From positions 87,490,662-87,554,661 of the forward strand of contig NC_086027.1 of the NCBI RefSeq assembly GCF_036323735.1: a stretch of 64,000 nt of DNA. Reading direction: 5' to 3'. The DNA is from Rattus norvegicus (lineage: Eukaryota > Chordata > Mammalia > Rodentia > Muridae). Position numbers and translations under genes: made by a program. The number at the start of each line of letters is the position of its first letter. Positions within the stretch are counted from its first letter, which is position 1. A model generated the notes under the pieces. It was not told where the DNA came from, searched no databases, and worked only from the letters and a program-made list of their open reading frames with translations. Below, piece by piece: positions 19,841 to 29,105 of the stretch.

Positions 19841-20817
19841 GATTCCTCCTTTTCTTCTCTTTTTATCATCCCCATTTTCTAGACCATTTTGAAGAATGAG
19901 TGAGTTAGTCTTCTGCTGTTTAGTCTTAGTCTCTCAAAAGTTCTAGTCTATTTATTTCCAGGCAAATCCCCACTTGGTACGTTGACAGGTGACTCAGAAG
20001 TGTTGGTGGGTGGCTGCAGAGTGCCACCTCTGCTTGTACCCAGTGGCTATGACAATGTATAGATAAACAGCGACTCAGGAGGAAATGAGGCCCCAGGGAA
20101 GCTCACTGGACCAGAATCTCCTTCAATAGTTGGCCCAGCCTCTTTCAGAGGTGATCTGCTTCTCTGATGAAGAAGACAAAGCCACTTGGTTCTATGTGAA
20201 ACTCTGTAACAAGTTCCCATTTAAATCCCAATCCCTGGGGTCTCCAAAGGGAGGTGGGATTAGGTGTCAGGCAGGTTTGTGGCCCAGAGATAGCTGCTGG
20301 TACTCCTTGTGGGGTCAAAGGCTGGGAAAAACCTTTCCTATCAAATTGTCACCAGCACCTTAAAAGATCTGTGTCTTTGAATTCTAGAAACAAAAGCTGA
20401 GCTCTGCCCAAAGTCTGTTGACTGTTGAACTTTGGTTTGTCTTGAAGTTGGTGGCAAATTGCTGTCCATAGAAAAACATTCCTTTTCGCCATACACAACA
20501 GGGTTTCCAGTTTCTAGATTCAGAGAATCCTGTGTGTGTGCCTTACAGAGTTTGAGGATTGGCTCCTTAAAATGGCGTTTTGTCTGATTGCCTGGCATTG
20601 CAGATCTAATTTGGAAGCCATATTACAACCCCAGTTGACTAAGCTCTTAATACAGAGGATGTTTCTCAGACGTCTTATCGGTTATTTATCTATACTGTTT
20701 TATGATCGCTTTCCTGGAAGCTTCGATTGCATCAATTGGGAGCTTTTGCTCTTACTAAATGTTTCCCTCTTATTTCAAAAACCATACCTCTTTCTTTTTA
20801 AAATGTGCTTGCAAATA
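19841..20817. other. 1-kb stretch, no recognised repeat
   Basis: Two plus frames are longer than average: 20130-20363 and 20536-21027. The latter is open for 163 codons, runs into the B3 at 20818 and reads 'MCLTEFEDWLLKMAFC' at its start (GTG start, no ATG). No domain is recognised. It could be remnant ERV internal DNA beside the LTR. Confidence 0.3.
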
Positions 20818-21120
20818 GGGTTTGAAGAGATAGCTCAGAGGTTAAGAGCATTCGCTGCTCTTTCAGCGATGACCTGGGTTCAGTTCCCAGCACCCATGCT
20901 GGGTAGCTCTCAATTGTTTAGAACTCTAGTTCTAGGGGATCTAAGGCCTCTTCTGGCCACCATGGGTACCCATGTATATACACTGTGGCATGGATTCACA
21001 GAGACAAACGCACGTAGACATGAATAAATCTTTTTTCTGTTTTTCGGAGCTGGGGACCGAACCCAGGGCTCAAGCGCTCTACCACTGAGCTAAATCCCCA
21101 ACCCCGAATAAATCTTTTAA
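20818..21120 (+). repeat. B3 SINE with an ID inserted in its tail
   Basis: 'tttgaagagatagctcagag', 'gacctgggttcagttcccag', 'tctaggggatctaaggcctc' and a GAATAAATCTTTT tail. An antisense ID element splits the tail at 21035. Confidence 0.9.
21035..21105 (-). mobile_element. ID element (internally deleted) with 13-bp TSD
   Basis: Antisense ID: 'cggagctggggaccgaaccc' and 'aagcgctctaccactgagct', ending 'ccccaacccc'. GAATAAATCTTTT is repeated exactly at 21022-21034 and 21106-21118. About 14 bp of the usual anticodon-arm region are missing ('cccagggctcaagcgctc'). Confidence 0.95.
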
Positions 21121-22000
21121 AAAAATAAATAAAAATGGACTTTTTAGACACTTAGGAAGATAGTGCAGAATAATATATTGACTATGATGACAAAATTGAT
21201 GTGGATTGTTGTCTCTATGCAGGTGAGGGCAGGCACAAGATAAGGCAAGGCCTGCGACTGGGCAGTAAAAAAGTAAGGCAGGCGCAGAGTTTTGGAGAAA
21301 GGAGAGAGAGGAGAAGGAGAAGGAGAACCAAGTTGGAGAAAGAGAAGGATGACCCGGATCCGTGTGGTCTTAAATGGCCACAGGTGGTTATGAATATTTC
21401 ATAAGGGATGGATTATTACAGGACAATTTGTCTTATCTAAGTGGGCAGGTTATATCAATATTAATTGGCACTGAGTTTACTGTGTGGACGTTTTGTGGAG
21501 TGAGAATTTACTGATATAAATCTGATTGATAAATTACAAGCTTCTAGAGTTTTGGTTTTACTGGGATACTGGGATTTGTGATTACAATCGCAGGGGCTGA
21601 TGCTGGGAATGTGAGCAGAGTCTGCAGAAAGAGAGCCATGAGATAGCCGGTCTCTGTATGGGACTGGCATGGCAGCGACCCGCTTCAGAACTAGATGGAT
21701 GGCAACAGATGGGGTGCCATATCTCATGGTGGTAAGATAGCCCGCAGGGCCCAAGGAGTAGCCGGCGGCAGTGTGGGATGGAAATTGGAAACTTGGGGAG
21801 TCGGGTGGAGATGATTTGAGAGCTCTAGGCCAGAGTCTGCTGAGTCCAGCTGACTGAGATGAAAATACCTCACAGATGCCATGTGGCCCAATTGTGCCGT
21901 GATAGCATGGATATTTGTCTCAATTTTAATTTATATTATTTATTGCAACAAATTGGGGCTATCTTTACTTATCTAATTAGTTACTAATTCACTTATTGAT
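21121..22000. other. Unclassified repeat-like region
   Basis: A purine-rich block at 21296-21350, then AT-rich and G-rich segments. I have a faint memory of parts of this from rodent ERV sequence but cannot support a name. No long open frame. Confidence 0.3.
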
Positions 22001-22007
22001 CCATCCA

Positions 22008-22035
22008 TTTGTTTTTGTTTGTTTGTTTGTTTGTT
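22008..22035. repeat. (GTTT)n microsatellite
   Basis: About six GTTT units, followed by AT-rich DNA. Confidence 0.85.
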
Positions 22036-22081
22036 CTAAAACCATAAAATAAAACTATAAAAACAAATGAAAAAATGTTCA

Positions 22082-22186
22082 GCTTAATCCCAGTACTCAG
22101 GAGGTAGAGACGGCGAAGTTCAAAGCCAGCTTGATCTACATAGAAAAGTTCCAGGCCAGGATAAGTTTCATAGCCTAGGCTACATG

Positions 22187-22188
<2 letters not shown>
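22082..22188 (+). repeat. B1-like SINE
   Basis: 'cttaatcccagtactcagga' and 'aagccagcttgatctacata'. It runs into the CA array. Confidence 0.75.

Positions 22189-22241
<53 letters not shown>
22189..22241. repeat. (CA)n microsatellite
   Basis: About 26 CA units. Confidence 0.98.
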
Positions 22242-22242
<1 letters not shown>

Positions 22243-22685
22243 TCCTGCAGTAATAGACGCCATCATTAGCAGTGATGGAATATGAATTAGTCTGGCAGAC
22301 ATCTGGAAATGTTGTCTAAAATTATACAGTAATCTTAGAGATCAGGTAGATATAGTGGATATCTGCAGCTTGGAGCAAACAAATCACCTTTCAGAATCCA
22401 TGTTGGCTTTTAAAAAATTTAGTTTGTGTGCACTCATGTGTGTTTATATAAATATTTGCATTTTGTTTTGTTTTTTAAAAAAGAAATAAAGTAGAATATT
22501 TTTCTTTGACCCAATTGGTAAGATATAATTGCCCACTTAAACATACAAAGCCCGGTACCATCCATCCCTTAGGAACATTAATAACAACCTGTAAATACAC
22601 AGAGTGAGATCTTTACGTCAGCCTCCATCGCCCTGCCACGGCTTCTCTCCTCTCCTGTCTCTGTCTCCAAAATAGAATATTTTTT
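22242..22685. other. Repeat-poor spacer
   Basis: AT-rich. No gene or known repeat seen. Confidence 0.4.
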
Positions 22686-22898
22686 AAGATGTATTTTTTA
22701 ATTTCCTCTCCTGTGTATGGTTGTTTTGCCTTCACATGTCCATATACCACATGCGTGCCCAGTACCCAAAAAAGTCAGAAGAGGGTGTCTGGATCCCTTG
22801 GATCTGAAGTTACCAAGGATTGTGGGTGCTGGTTTTGAACCTAGGTCCTCTAGAAGGGCAACCGGTGCTCTTAACTGATTAGCCATCTCTCCAGCCCC
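22686..22898 (-). repeat. B3 SINE
   Basis: Antisense: 'cacatgtccatataccacat', 'gtctggatcccttggatctg' and 'gattagccatctctccagcc'. Confidence 0.9.
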
Positions 22899-22954
22899 AA
22901 ATATCTTTATTTCCTGAGACTACAGGGCACAAATACATTACCTATAAATAGAAC

Positions 22955-23285
22955 CCAGATGTGTAGCTTATATCTACAGTGGAAGCACTCAGGAGAAGAA
23001 GACAGGAGGATAAGAAGCTCAGTCTGGGCTAGAGAAATGGCTCAGTGGTTAAGAGCACTGGTTGCTCTTCCAGAGGTCCTGAGTTCAAATCCCAGCAACC
23101 GCTTGGTGACTCACAACCATCTGTAATGAAGTCGGATGCTCTCCTCTGCTGTGTCTGAAGACTGCTACAGTGTACTTATATATAATAAATAAATAAATCT
23201 TAAGAAAAAGAAGCTCACAGTCATCCTCAGTCACAGCAAGCTCTCTAGAACAGCCTAGGCCACATGGGATCCTGTCTCAAGTGAA
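22955..23285 (+). repeat. B1-like SINE split by a B2
   Basis: The 5' part (22955-23023) has 'ggaagcactcaggagaagaa'. The 3' part (23212-23285) has 'cctaggccacatgggatcct' and 'gtctcaagtg'. The B2 lies between them. Confidence 0.7.
23024..23209 (+). mobile_element. B2 SINE inserted in a B1
   Basis: 'gggctagagaaatggctcag', 'gctcttccagaggtcctgag' and 'gtgtacttatatataataaa', then a TAAATAAATCTTAAG tail. The flanks share AAGAAGCTCA, the target duplication inside the host B1. Confidence 0.92.
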
Positions 23286-23296
23286 GCATTTTAAAG

Positions 23297-23465
23297 GTCT
23301 AGTGGGATGCTTGGAGGCTAAGGGCATGTCCTTCCAGAGGATGTGAATTCAGTTCCCAGCATCCATGCTGGGCAGCTCACAACCACCGCTAACTGCAGCT
23401 CCAGGGGACCCAATGTTGTGTAGGCTCCTGAGCTCATGTACATAGACACACACACAATTCAAAAG
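23297..23465 (+). repeat. B3 SINE
   Basis: 'gtgaattcagttcccagcat', 'gctgggcagctcacaaccac' and 'ctccaggggacccaatg'. Confidence 0.8.
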
Positions 23466-23639
23466 AAAAAACACAAAACATACGGAAAAATCCATATTTC
23501 AAAAAATAATAATGCATTATATACTGTTTTGCTGTGTTCTTTATTCATTTAATATTTTTTTTCCCATAGCAATCTTGTCTGGAAAAAATCATTTAAGCCT
23601 AAGTTATTTTGTAAAGCTCAGATTGTGCGTATCTGGGGT

Positions 23640-23656
23640 AAAAAAAAAAAAAAAAA
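23640..23656. repeat. Poly(A) tract
   Basis: 17 consecutive A with no retroelement recognised to its left. Confidence 0.8.
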
Positions 23657-23906
23657 GTCAGGAAACTATTTGGGACACAGTTTAGCACAGAAGATGTGAA
23701 AGGAGAACTGAGCGCCTGGTTTTCCTAATCTAAGAATGGTACATTTTTCTCAGACTCTGGGGTACAGTTTGGATAAAGATGAAATGGCAGCAGTGGCTTC
23801 CTTCCTCCTCTTTACATACTCCCAGCCACCAAAAAGTTAAATGGGGCATGGCGATCTTTATATAAGGGTTAATATTATAAGTGCAGGGTCCTGGCACTCA
23901 GGAGTA

Positions 23907-23994
23907 TATATAATCACAAACACAGTGAAAGTGAGTACCCAGAACACAGGTCAAGAGCAGTTGGTTGTACTAACTGAGCTGGTCCCACCAGCTG

Positions 23995-24056
<62 letters not shown>

Positions 24057-24474
24057 TCCTATAAACAGTAAATATGCTTGCTGCCTCTGTGAGTTCAGTT
24101 CCCAGCATATGTATATGTCTATGTTAGACATATATGATGTAACTTGAACCATTTAACCCCTAAACATGTACTTCTTATCCTTCACCACCAATTTAACATT
24201 CTTCTGCCATTTTTAGAGCACATTTCATCTGAAGTCATGTTTCTGTGGTCATAAGAGAGCTGAGTAGCCAGACAATCGGCCTATGAGGAAAGGTCTACTC
24301 TGCTGCTGAGGGCAACGGTTCTATAGGCAGAAAATCCAGCCATCACCTACAAAACACAGTGCAGCTGAGTCCCAGAACACGGGCCAAGAGCTGCTGGTTG
24401 TGCTAACCGAGATTGCCCTCCCTAGCTGACACAGGGGAGACAGGGGAGTGCCTCCCACCAGCTCTTACACATGA
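23907..24474 (+). repeat. Diverged direct duplication, two copies
   Basis: 23907-24005 ('aaacacagtgaaagtgagta', 'agaacacaggtcaagagcag', 'cccaccagctgttacac') matches 24347-24474 ('aaacacagtgcagctgagtc', 'agaacacgggccaagagctg', 'cccaccagctcttacac'), with about 42 extra bp in the second copy. The copies start about 440 bp apart. Confidence 0.7.
23997..24056. repeat. (CA)n microsatellite
   Basis: About 29 CA units with one AAAC break near 24043. Confidence 0.97.
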
Positions 24475-24702
24475 CAGGATGCAGGTTTTAATCTGCCTCC
24501 ATTGTAGTGATAGATTGGAGTTGGCTAGAAAACTGAGATTGTAGTAATATTTTGAAGTCTTCAAATTATAACGTTCTCTTAGAAGGGCACACGGAGGAAG
24601 CTACTCTGGATGGTTGCTACTTTGTCTTTCAAGCAGTATTTGCAGTGCATGTGCTTGCTGCCTCTCATGACTTCATCTACTCCCCCGATCCCGTTAGGGA
24701 GG

Positions 24703-25192
24703 TGTCCTTAGTCAGGGTTCTCTAGAGTCACAGAACTCATGGGTCGTCTCTAGATAGTAAGAGAATTGGTTGATGACTTACAGTCTGTAGTCCAACTCCC
24801 CAACAATGATCAGCAGCAGCTATGAATGGAAGTCCAAGGATCTAGGGTGGCTCAGTCCCACGAGGCAGACAGGCAGGCCAAAAAAGAGAGACTTCCTTCT
24901 TCAAAGTCCTCATGTAAATCTCCAGCAGAAGGTGTGTCCCAGATTAAAGGTGTGTACCGCCGTGCCTGGGTTTGGGACTTGCTTTGTCCCAGGTGACCTT
25001 GAACTCAGAGATCTCTTTGCCTTAGTCTCCTGGGATTCACTGTCACTTTGCCTCAAGATCTCCATACTAAGGTCCCAGGTTAGAAACTTGTATCTCCCCG
25101 CCTCAAGATCAGGATCGAAGGTGAGCCTTCCAATTCTGGACTGTAGTTCATTCCAGATACAGTCAGGTTGACAACCAGGAATAGCCACTACA
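24703..25192 (-). mobile_element. Class D solo-LTR-like element with 5-bp TSD
   Basis: On the minus strand it starts TGTAGTGGCTATTCC, includes 'ttgtcaacctgactgtatct', and ends 'gagaaccctgactaaggaca'. The flanks are identical (GGAGG at 24698-24702 and 25193-25197). TG...CA ends with a 5-bp TSD fit a solo ERVL-type LTR. Its centre (about 24930-25060) carries a B1-like segment ('caggtgaccttgaactcaga'). Confidence 0.85.
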
Positions 25193-25199
25193 GGAGGCA

Positions 25200-26139
25200 T
25201 ATGAGTGGTGATCTGTGGGTGCTAGGAGTCTTATTTGAATGGCCTCCACACACTGATTGGCCTTGAGAATCAAGCCCTGGGACACATACTCCTTGTTTTA
25301 AGGCTGTCCTCATCTGCCCTTCACAGTCCCAGCCACCAAAGAGTTAAGTGGAGCACGTTGTCTTATCAATTCGTCCAGCTTGTTTCTTTACATATTTCTG
25401 GACACCACGGTGGTTAGTTCAAGCACAAACATTTCCCAACGGCACAAATGGGCACAGTGTCAGGGCAACTGATCCATCTAGCTGCCTTCAAGAATTACTT
25501 CTTGTGTTTTATTACTATGCATCTGGAGAAGTAACACATTGTCCCAAGATTGAAATACAATGCTAAACATGTACATTGCCTAAATCAATCCCAGGAAATT
25601 AATATTCATAGCCAGAGCACTTGAGTTCTGTTTACACCCTCCCTATCCACCCAGCACCTTAATTAGCTTTGTGTACCTTCCCCTCCCACGGTCTCTTTGG
25701 GAACGTGATAATGCTTACTTTTCCTCTTTTCTACTTTAAAGGTCAGCCTTTCCCCTTTTGATCAATATATCTCTACCACTATATTTAAAAGGACAACGGT
25801 GGGAGTCAGTTTGTCTGCCAAGTGGGGCCTGGCGCTCAAACTCAGGTCACCAGGTTCAGCAGCAGAAGCCTTTACCTACCAAGTCATCGTCCCAGCCCCA
25901 TATCCTTTCTTTCTAAGAATGACTTTACCAAAAATAACTCATACACTGAAATTCACACTTGATTCAAATGGATAATCTGGTGACTTTTGCTACATTCACA
26001 GGATTTGGGCAGCCAATGCTGTAATTGTTTTTATTGCATCCTCATTGTGTTTAAAAGAAAGCTTGGACCTCTTACCCATTGTTTGCTGAGCTCCCAAGGC
26101 ACTCCTATCTCTTTGTGCAAAGCCACCTCTGATTTACTT
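25200..26139. other. Mostly unrecognised DNA
   Basis: 25328-25363 resembles 23821-23858 ('cccagccaccaaagagttaa' against 'cccagccaccaaaaagttaa'), suggesting scattered pieces of one old repeat. No gene is supported. Confidence 0.35.
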
Positions 26140-26760
26140 TTTGTCTCTGTTGATTGCTTTTCTGAACATTTTAAACAAAGAGAATTGTGCAGTACATGGT
26201 CCTTTGTGACTGGCTCCTTCTATGTAATGTGTTTTCAACGTTCAGTCTTGATTTATCACCTGCTATATTTTATAACTTGACATCTTCCGGCCTCAGCCTT
26301 CAAAAGAGTGGGATTACACGGTTGTGCCAGTACCCACTGACTGGCATTGTATTTGATTTGCAGACATACTATAGTTAAATCCCTTATCAGACTCATGGGT
26401 TGCTTCTAATTGTTGCTCTTTTGAGTGAGGCTTTAATGGGTAACTCTGAGCACGTGTCTCATGGTTCATGTGCATATGGACAGCACATTCCAAGAGCTGA
26501 GGTTTCTGGAGCAGATAATAAATGCAACTGTAGCTTTTTTTTTTTTTTTTTTTTTTTTGTTCTTTTTTTTCCGGAGCTGGGGACCGAACCCAGGGCTTTG
26601 CGCTTCCTAGCTAAGCGCTCTACCACTGAGCTAAATCCCCAGCCCGCTTTTTTTCTTTTTAGATTACAAAACCACTCTACTGCACTCCCAACAGGCATGT
26701 TTGAGAAACCCTTTTTTCTCTGATCTTGCCAGAATTACACCGTAGCAAAGTCATGCATTT
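26140..26760 (-). repeat. Old mammalian L1 (L1M) fragment split by an ID
   Basis: 'tgtgactggctccttctatg', 'aatgtgttttcaacgttcag', then 'gcactcccaacaggcatgtt' and 'gatcttgccagaatta' follow the antisense order of L1M ('actggcttctttcac ... ccaccagcaatg ... catccttgccaaca'). A B4-like scrap at 26284-26340 and an ID at 26535 interrupt it. Confidence 0.6.
26535..26645 (-). mobile_element. ID element
   Basis: A long antisense A-tail with the GGTTC block ('tttttttgttcttttttttc'), then 'cggagctggggaccgaaccc' and 'taccactgagctaaatcccc'. Short flanking GCTTTTTT repeats suggest the target duplication, but the T-run makes this uncertain. Confidence 0.92.
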
Positions 26761-26764
26761 TTGC

Positions 26765-26990
26765 TAATCTATGGGAGCAGGAAGAAAAGGAAAAAGACGA
26801 GGAAGCCATGATGGAGCAGAACACATGACCAGGAGAAACGGAAAGTAGCAAAGGGTCTCATAGCTGGGGAATAAGTTAATATAGTGTTAGATCTGTCCAA
26901 TCTAGGCATACAGCTTATAATTATAATAACTGGATTGGGTGTTTTTGATACACAGTTATTGGGGTTGGAAATTCCAGCAACAAATTGGCA
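26765..26990 (+). repeat. Unnamed dispersed repeat, copy 2 (LTR-like)
   Basis: Plus-strand partner of 7960-8240: 'tagatctgtccaatctaggc', 'aactggattgggtgtttttg', 'ttattggggttggaaattcc'. It is followed by 'aaattggcacca', which could be a degenerate primer-binding site. Confidence 0.65.
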
Positions 26991-27061
26991 CCAGTTAAAG
27001 GGAGAGTGGGAAAGAAGGGGAGAGGGACTGGGGAGGGAGAGAAAAGGAGAAAGAAAGAAAA

Positions 27062-27200
27062 CCAGATAGGGTAGTACAGACTTGTAATCCCAAGCCTTGA
27101 AAAATGGAGGTCAGGACATCAGGAGTTGAAAGCCAGCCTTGGCTTTATAGCAAGTTCAAGACAAGCCTGGGTTAGATGAGTCTCTCCCTCAAAACTAAGT
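27062..27200 (+). repeat. B1/PB1-like SINE
   Basis: 'tagtacagacttgtaatccc', 'aaagccagccttggctttat' and 'gagtctctccctcaaaac'. A GA-rich tract (27001-27060) precedes it. Confidence 0.6.
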
Positions 27201-27276
27201 AAGATACAAACAAGCTGAGCACACCTCTGTTGTCCCTGCATGGCTCTCCTTTAACTGTTGGCTTCTTTTCTTGGAT

Positions 27277-27376
27277 AATAGGCAATGCTCCCCCAAGTTG
27301 TGTGCTGTCCTTGTTCAGGGCCATGTTAATCTTCCCTGGACTTCTTGGATTTCTCTGTGGCACCGAAGGGAACACA
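27277..27376 (-). pseudogene. U6 snRNA pseudogene, decayed
   Basis: On the minus strand, 'GTGTTCCCTTCGGTGCCACA' aligns with the U6 5' stem (GTGCTCGCTTCGGCAGCACA). Further on, 'GGGAAGATTAACATGGCCC' aligns with the conserved U6 block AGAAGATTAGCATGGCCCC, then 'CAAGGACAGCACACAA' with CAAGGATGACACGCAA. Order and spacing agree over about 100 bp. There is no T-run terminator in the right place, so it is a dead copy. Confidence 0.7.
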
Positions 27377-27744
27377 TCTTTGATTTTTTTTTTTTTTTTT
27401 ATGGTTGAAACTGATGTCTGTACTCACCTGACAGCTCCGTGTGAGCCCTTTGTTTGAGCCACAGAGTTCTTCGATTTCGTAGACTGAGGATCTGCTGACT
27501 ACTCTGCTTTGGTTTTCCAGATCATGTTTTGCTTTTTCACACCCTTATATTTTGTATTTTTGCGCTGATGTACAGTAAAGGTATACATTTAAGTAGGGAT
27601 AATTAACCTTCATAATATACATAGGAAAAGGGTATGATTTGCTTATGCCCAGATGATTTCCCTACATCAGTTGGAAGAGAAATTGTCCTTCACTGTGACA
27701 GCTACAACCCCCCGAAAGAAATTATTAGAAAGTATTACCTTGAA

Positions 27745-27747
<3 letters not shown>

Positions 27748-27781
<34 letters not shown>

Positions 27782-27809
27782 CTTGCGCGAGTGCACACAC
27801 ACACACACA
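27748..27809. repeat. (TG)n ... (CA)n inverted microsatellites
   Basis: (GT)15 at 27748-27778 and (CA)7 at 27796-27809, separated by 'tatgcttgcgcgagtg'. They can pair as a hairpin. Confidence 0.9.
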
Positions 27810-27814
27810 TGTGT

Positions 27815-27946
27815 TTTTAAGACAGGGTTCTTTTTTACTTAGCTCAAACTCACTGAGTAGCAAGCAGAGGATGACATTGAACTCTTGATCCTCTTGCTCC
27901 CACCTTTCAACTGCTGGGATTATAGGTCTGTGTCACCCAAACCTGA
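27815..27946 (-). repeat. B1-like SINE
   Basis: 'tttttaagacagggttcttt', 'gatgacattgaactcttgat' and 'actgctgggattataggtct'. Confidence 0.7.
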
Positions 27947-28811
27947 ACTTTCCACTTGATCAAGTGACATTATCTTTTTCGAACTAACATGTTTTAAGAA
28001 GTCAGTGGATTTATGCATGTTCTGATTTACTTAAGCTCAAGAACGGAAGTCCGGAGACTTCTGCATGGGGCACAAGTGCTTCCTCTTAAGCAGCACTTTC
28101 TGACAGGGAAATTTCTTCCTCTCAAAGAACACGGTCCAGCAAGAAGGTCTCATTTGCATCCCTGGCTGGCTGGCTGGCTAGGGTTTCATGACAGGACGGC
28201 AGGAATTCTCCCCCAGTGTGTTACCTTACCGCATCAAAGGCACATGGAAAAGGCAGGGCTTAGGGCAGGCCCTCCAGACTCTGACAGAAACACTCTTCAA
28301 ACGGAATTGGAAACGAGCCTGTCTATACCCTGATGCTCTCTCAGAGACCAGGGCGCGTGACTAAGCAACTGCAGATAACAGGTGACAGGGGTCAGAGCCA
28401 GTGATTCACTGCTGCTCTAGGAGTGAGACAGACTCGCTCTTCGGGTGTGGTTTTGGTTTGCAGGGGGGGGGGGTGCCCTTAGCCGTGCTAGGGTGGTGCC
28501 CAGGAAATGCATAAGCTAGCTGACCAGCACTGCTGGCAGAAAGCTAATCAGACCCTCCAGCAGGCGATGAACTTTCTAGCAGTCACCTCACCATAGCAAC
28601 CTAGAGACTGGTTTCTCCTGACAGTTGTGTCCTACAACAACAACCTAAACCATAAATATTAAATCAGCAAATCCTGAGCCATTGTTCCAACTGGCGGTGC
28701 ACAGGTAGGCTCCCACAAACCTCTGTCCTCGTTTCCCACATTTCTTATGTAACCCCGGTCTTGCTTTTTCTCGTTTGCCTCTTTACTCACTCACTCTTAC
28801 TTGGTTCAGTG
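27947..28811. other. Repeat-poor island of about 860 bp
   Basis: No known repeat apart from (GGCT)4 at 28164-28180 and an 11-G run at 28463-28473. It contains the X-box-like site at 28587. No long frame. Confidence 0.4.
28587..28600 (+). promoter_or_regulatory. RFX X-box-like site (candidate)
   Basis: CTCACCATAGCAAC matches the RFX consensus GTNRCCNNRGYAAC at 13 of 14 positions. It sits in a repeat-free island, but no promoter or gene start is visible nearby. One such match per several tens of kb is not surprising. Confidence 0.25.
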
Positions 28812-28930
28812 TTTTGAAACCACCGCATTTCACTCTAGGCCAAGCTGTCCTGACCTCAAGCCCAGGCTGGCCTCAAATTCGCAGCAATCTTCTTCCTGAG
28901 TGCTGAGATTTTTGGGTGTATGACGCTATT
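28812..28930 (-). repeat. B1-like SINE
   Basis: 'aggccaagctgtcctgacct', 'aggctggcctcaaattcgca' and 'gtgctgagatttttgggtgt'. Confidence 0.65.
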
Positions 28931-28964
28931 CCCCCACTTCCCTAAATTCTTGAAAAGGAAAAAC

Positions 28965-29105
28965 AGCCAGATCTCCTGACACAGGCCTGCAACCTCAGCA
29001 CTTGGGAGACAAAGACAGGGTAATCACCCCGAATTCCAGGCCAGAGTAGTCTACACGGAGAGGTCCAGGATGCATGAGCTGCAGAGTAAGACCCCTTCAA
29101 ACAAA
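28965..29105 (+). repeat. B1 SINE
   Basis: 'gcctgcaacctcagcacttg' and 'aggccagagtagtctacacg'. It forms an inverted pair with the B1 at 28812. Confidence 0.75.

Noticed and set aside
20130..20363. Frame beginning near an LTR-like element as retroviral env or gag
   Set aside because: No retroviral motif is visible; it starts at TTG directly after a stop and has no recognised domain.
27424..27600. Perfect minus-strand donor CAG|GTGAGT as the end of a first exon
   Set aside because: Upstream minus-strand sequence has stops in the ATG frame and no acceptor or promoter signal I can point to.
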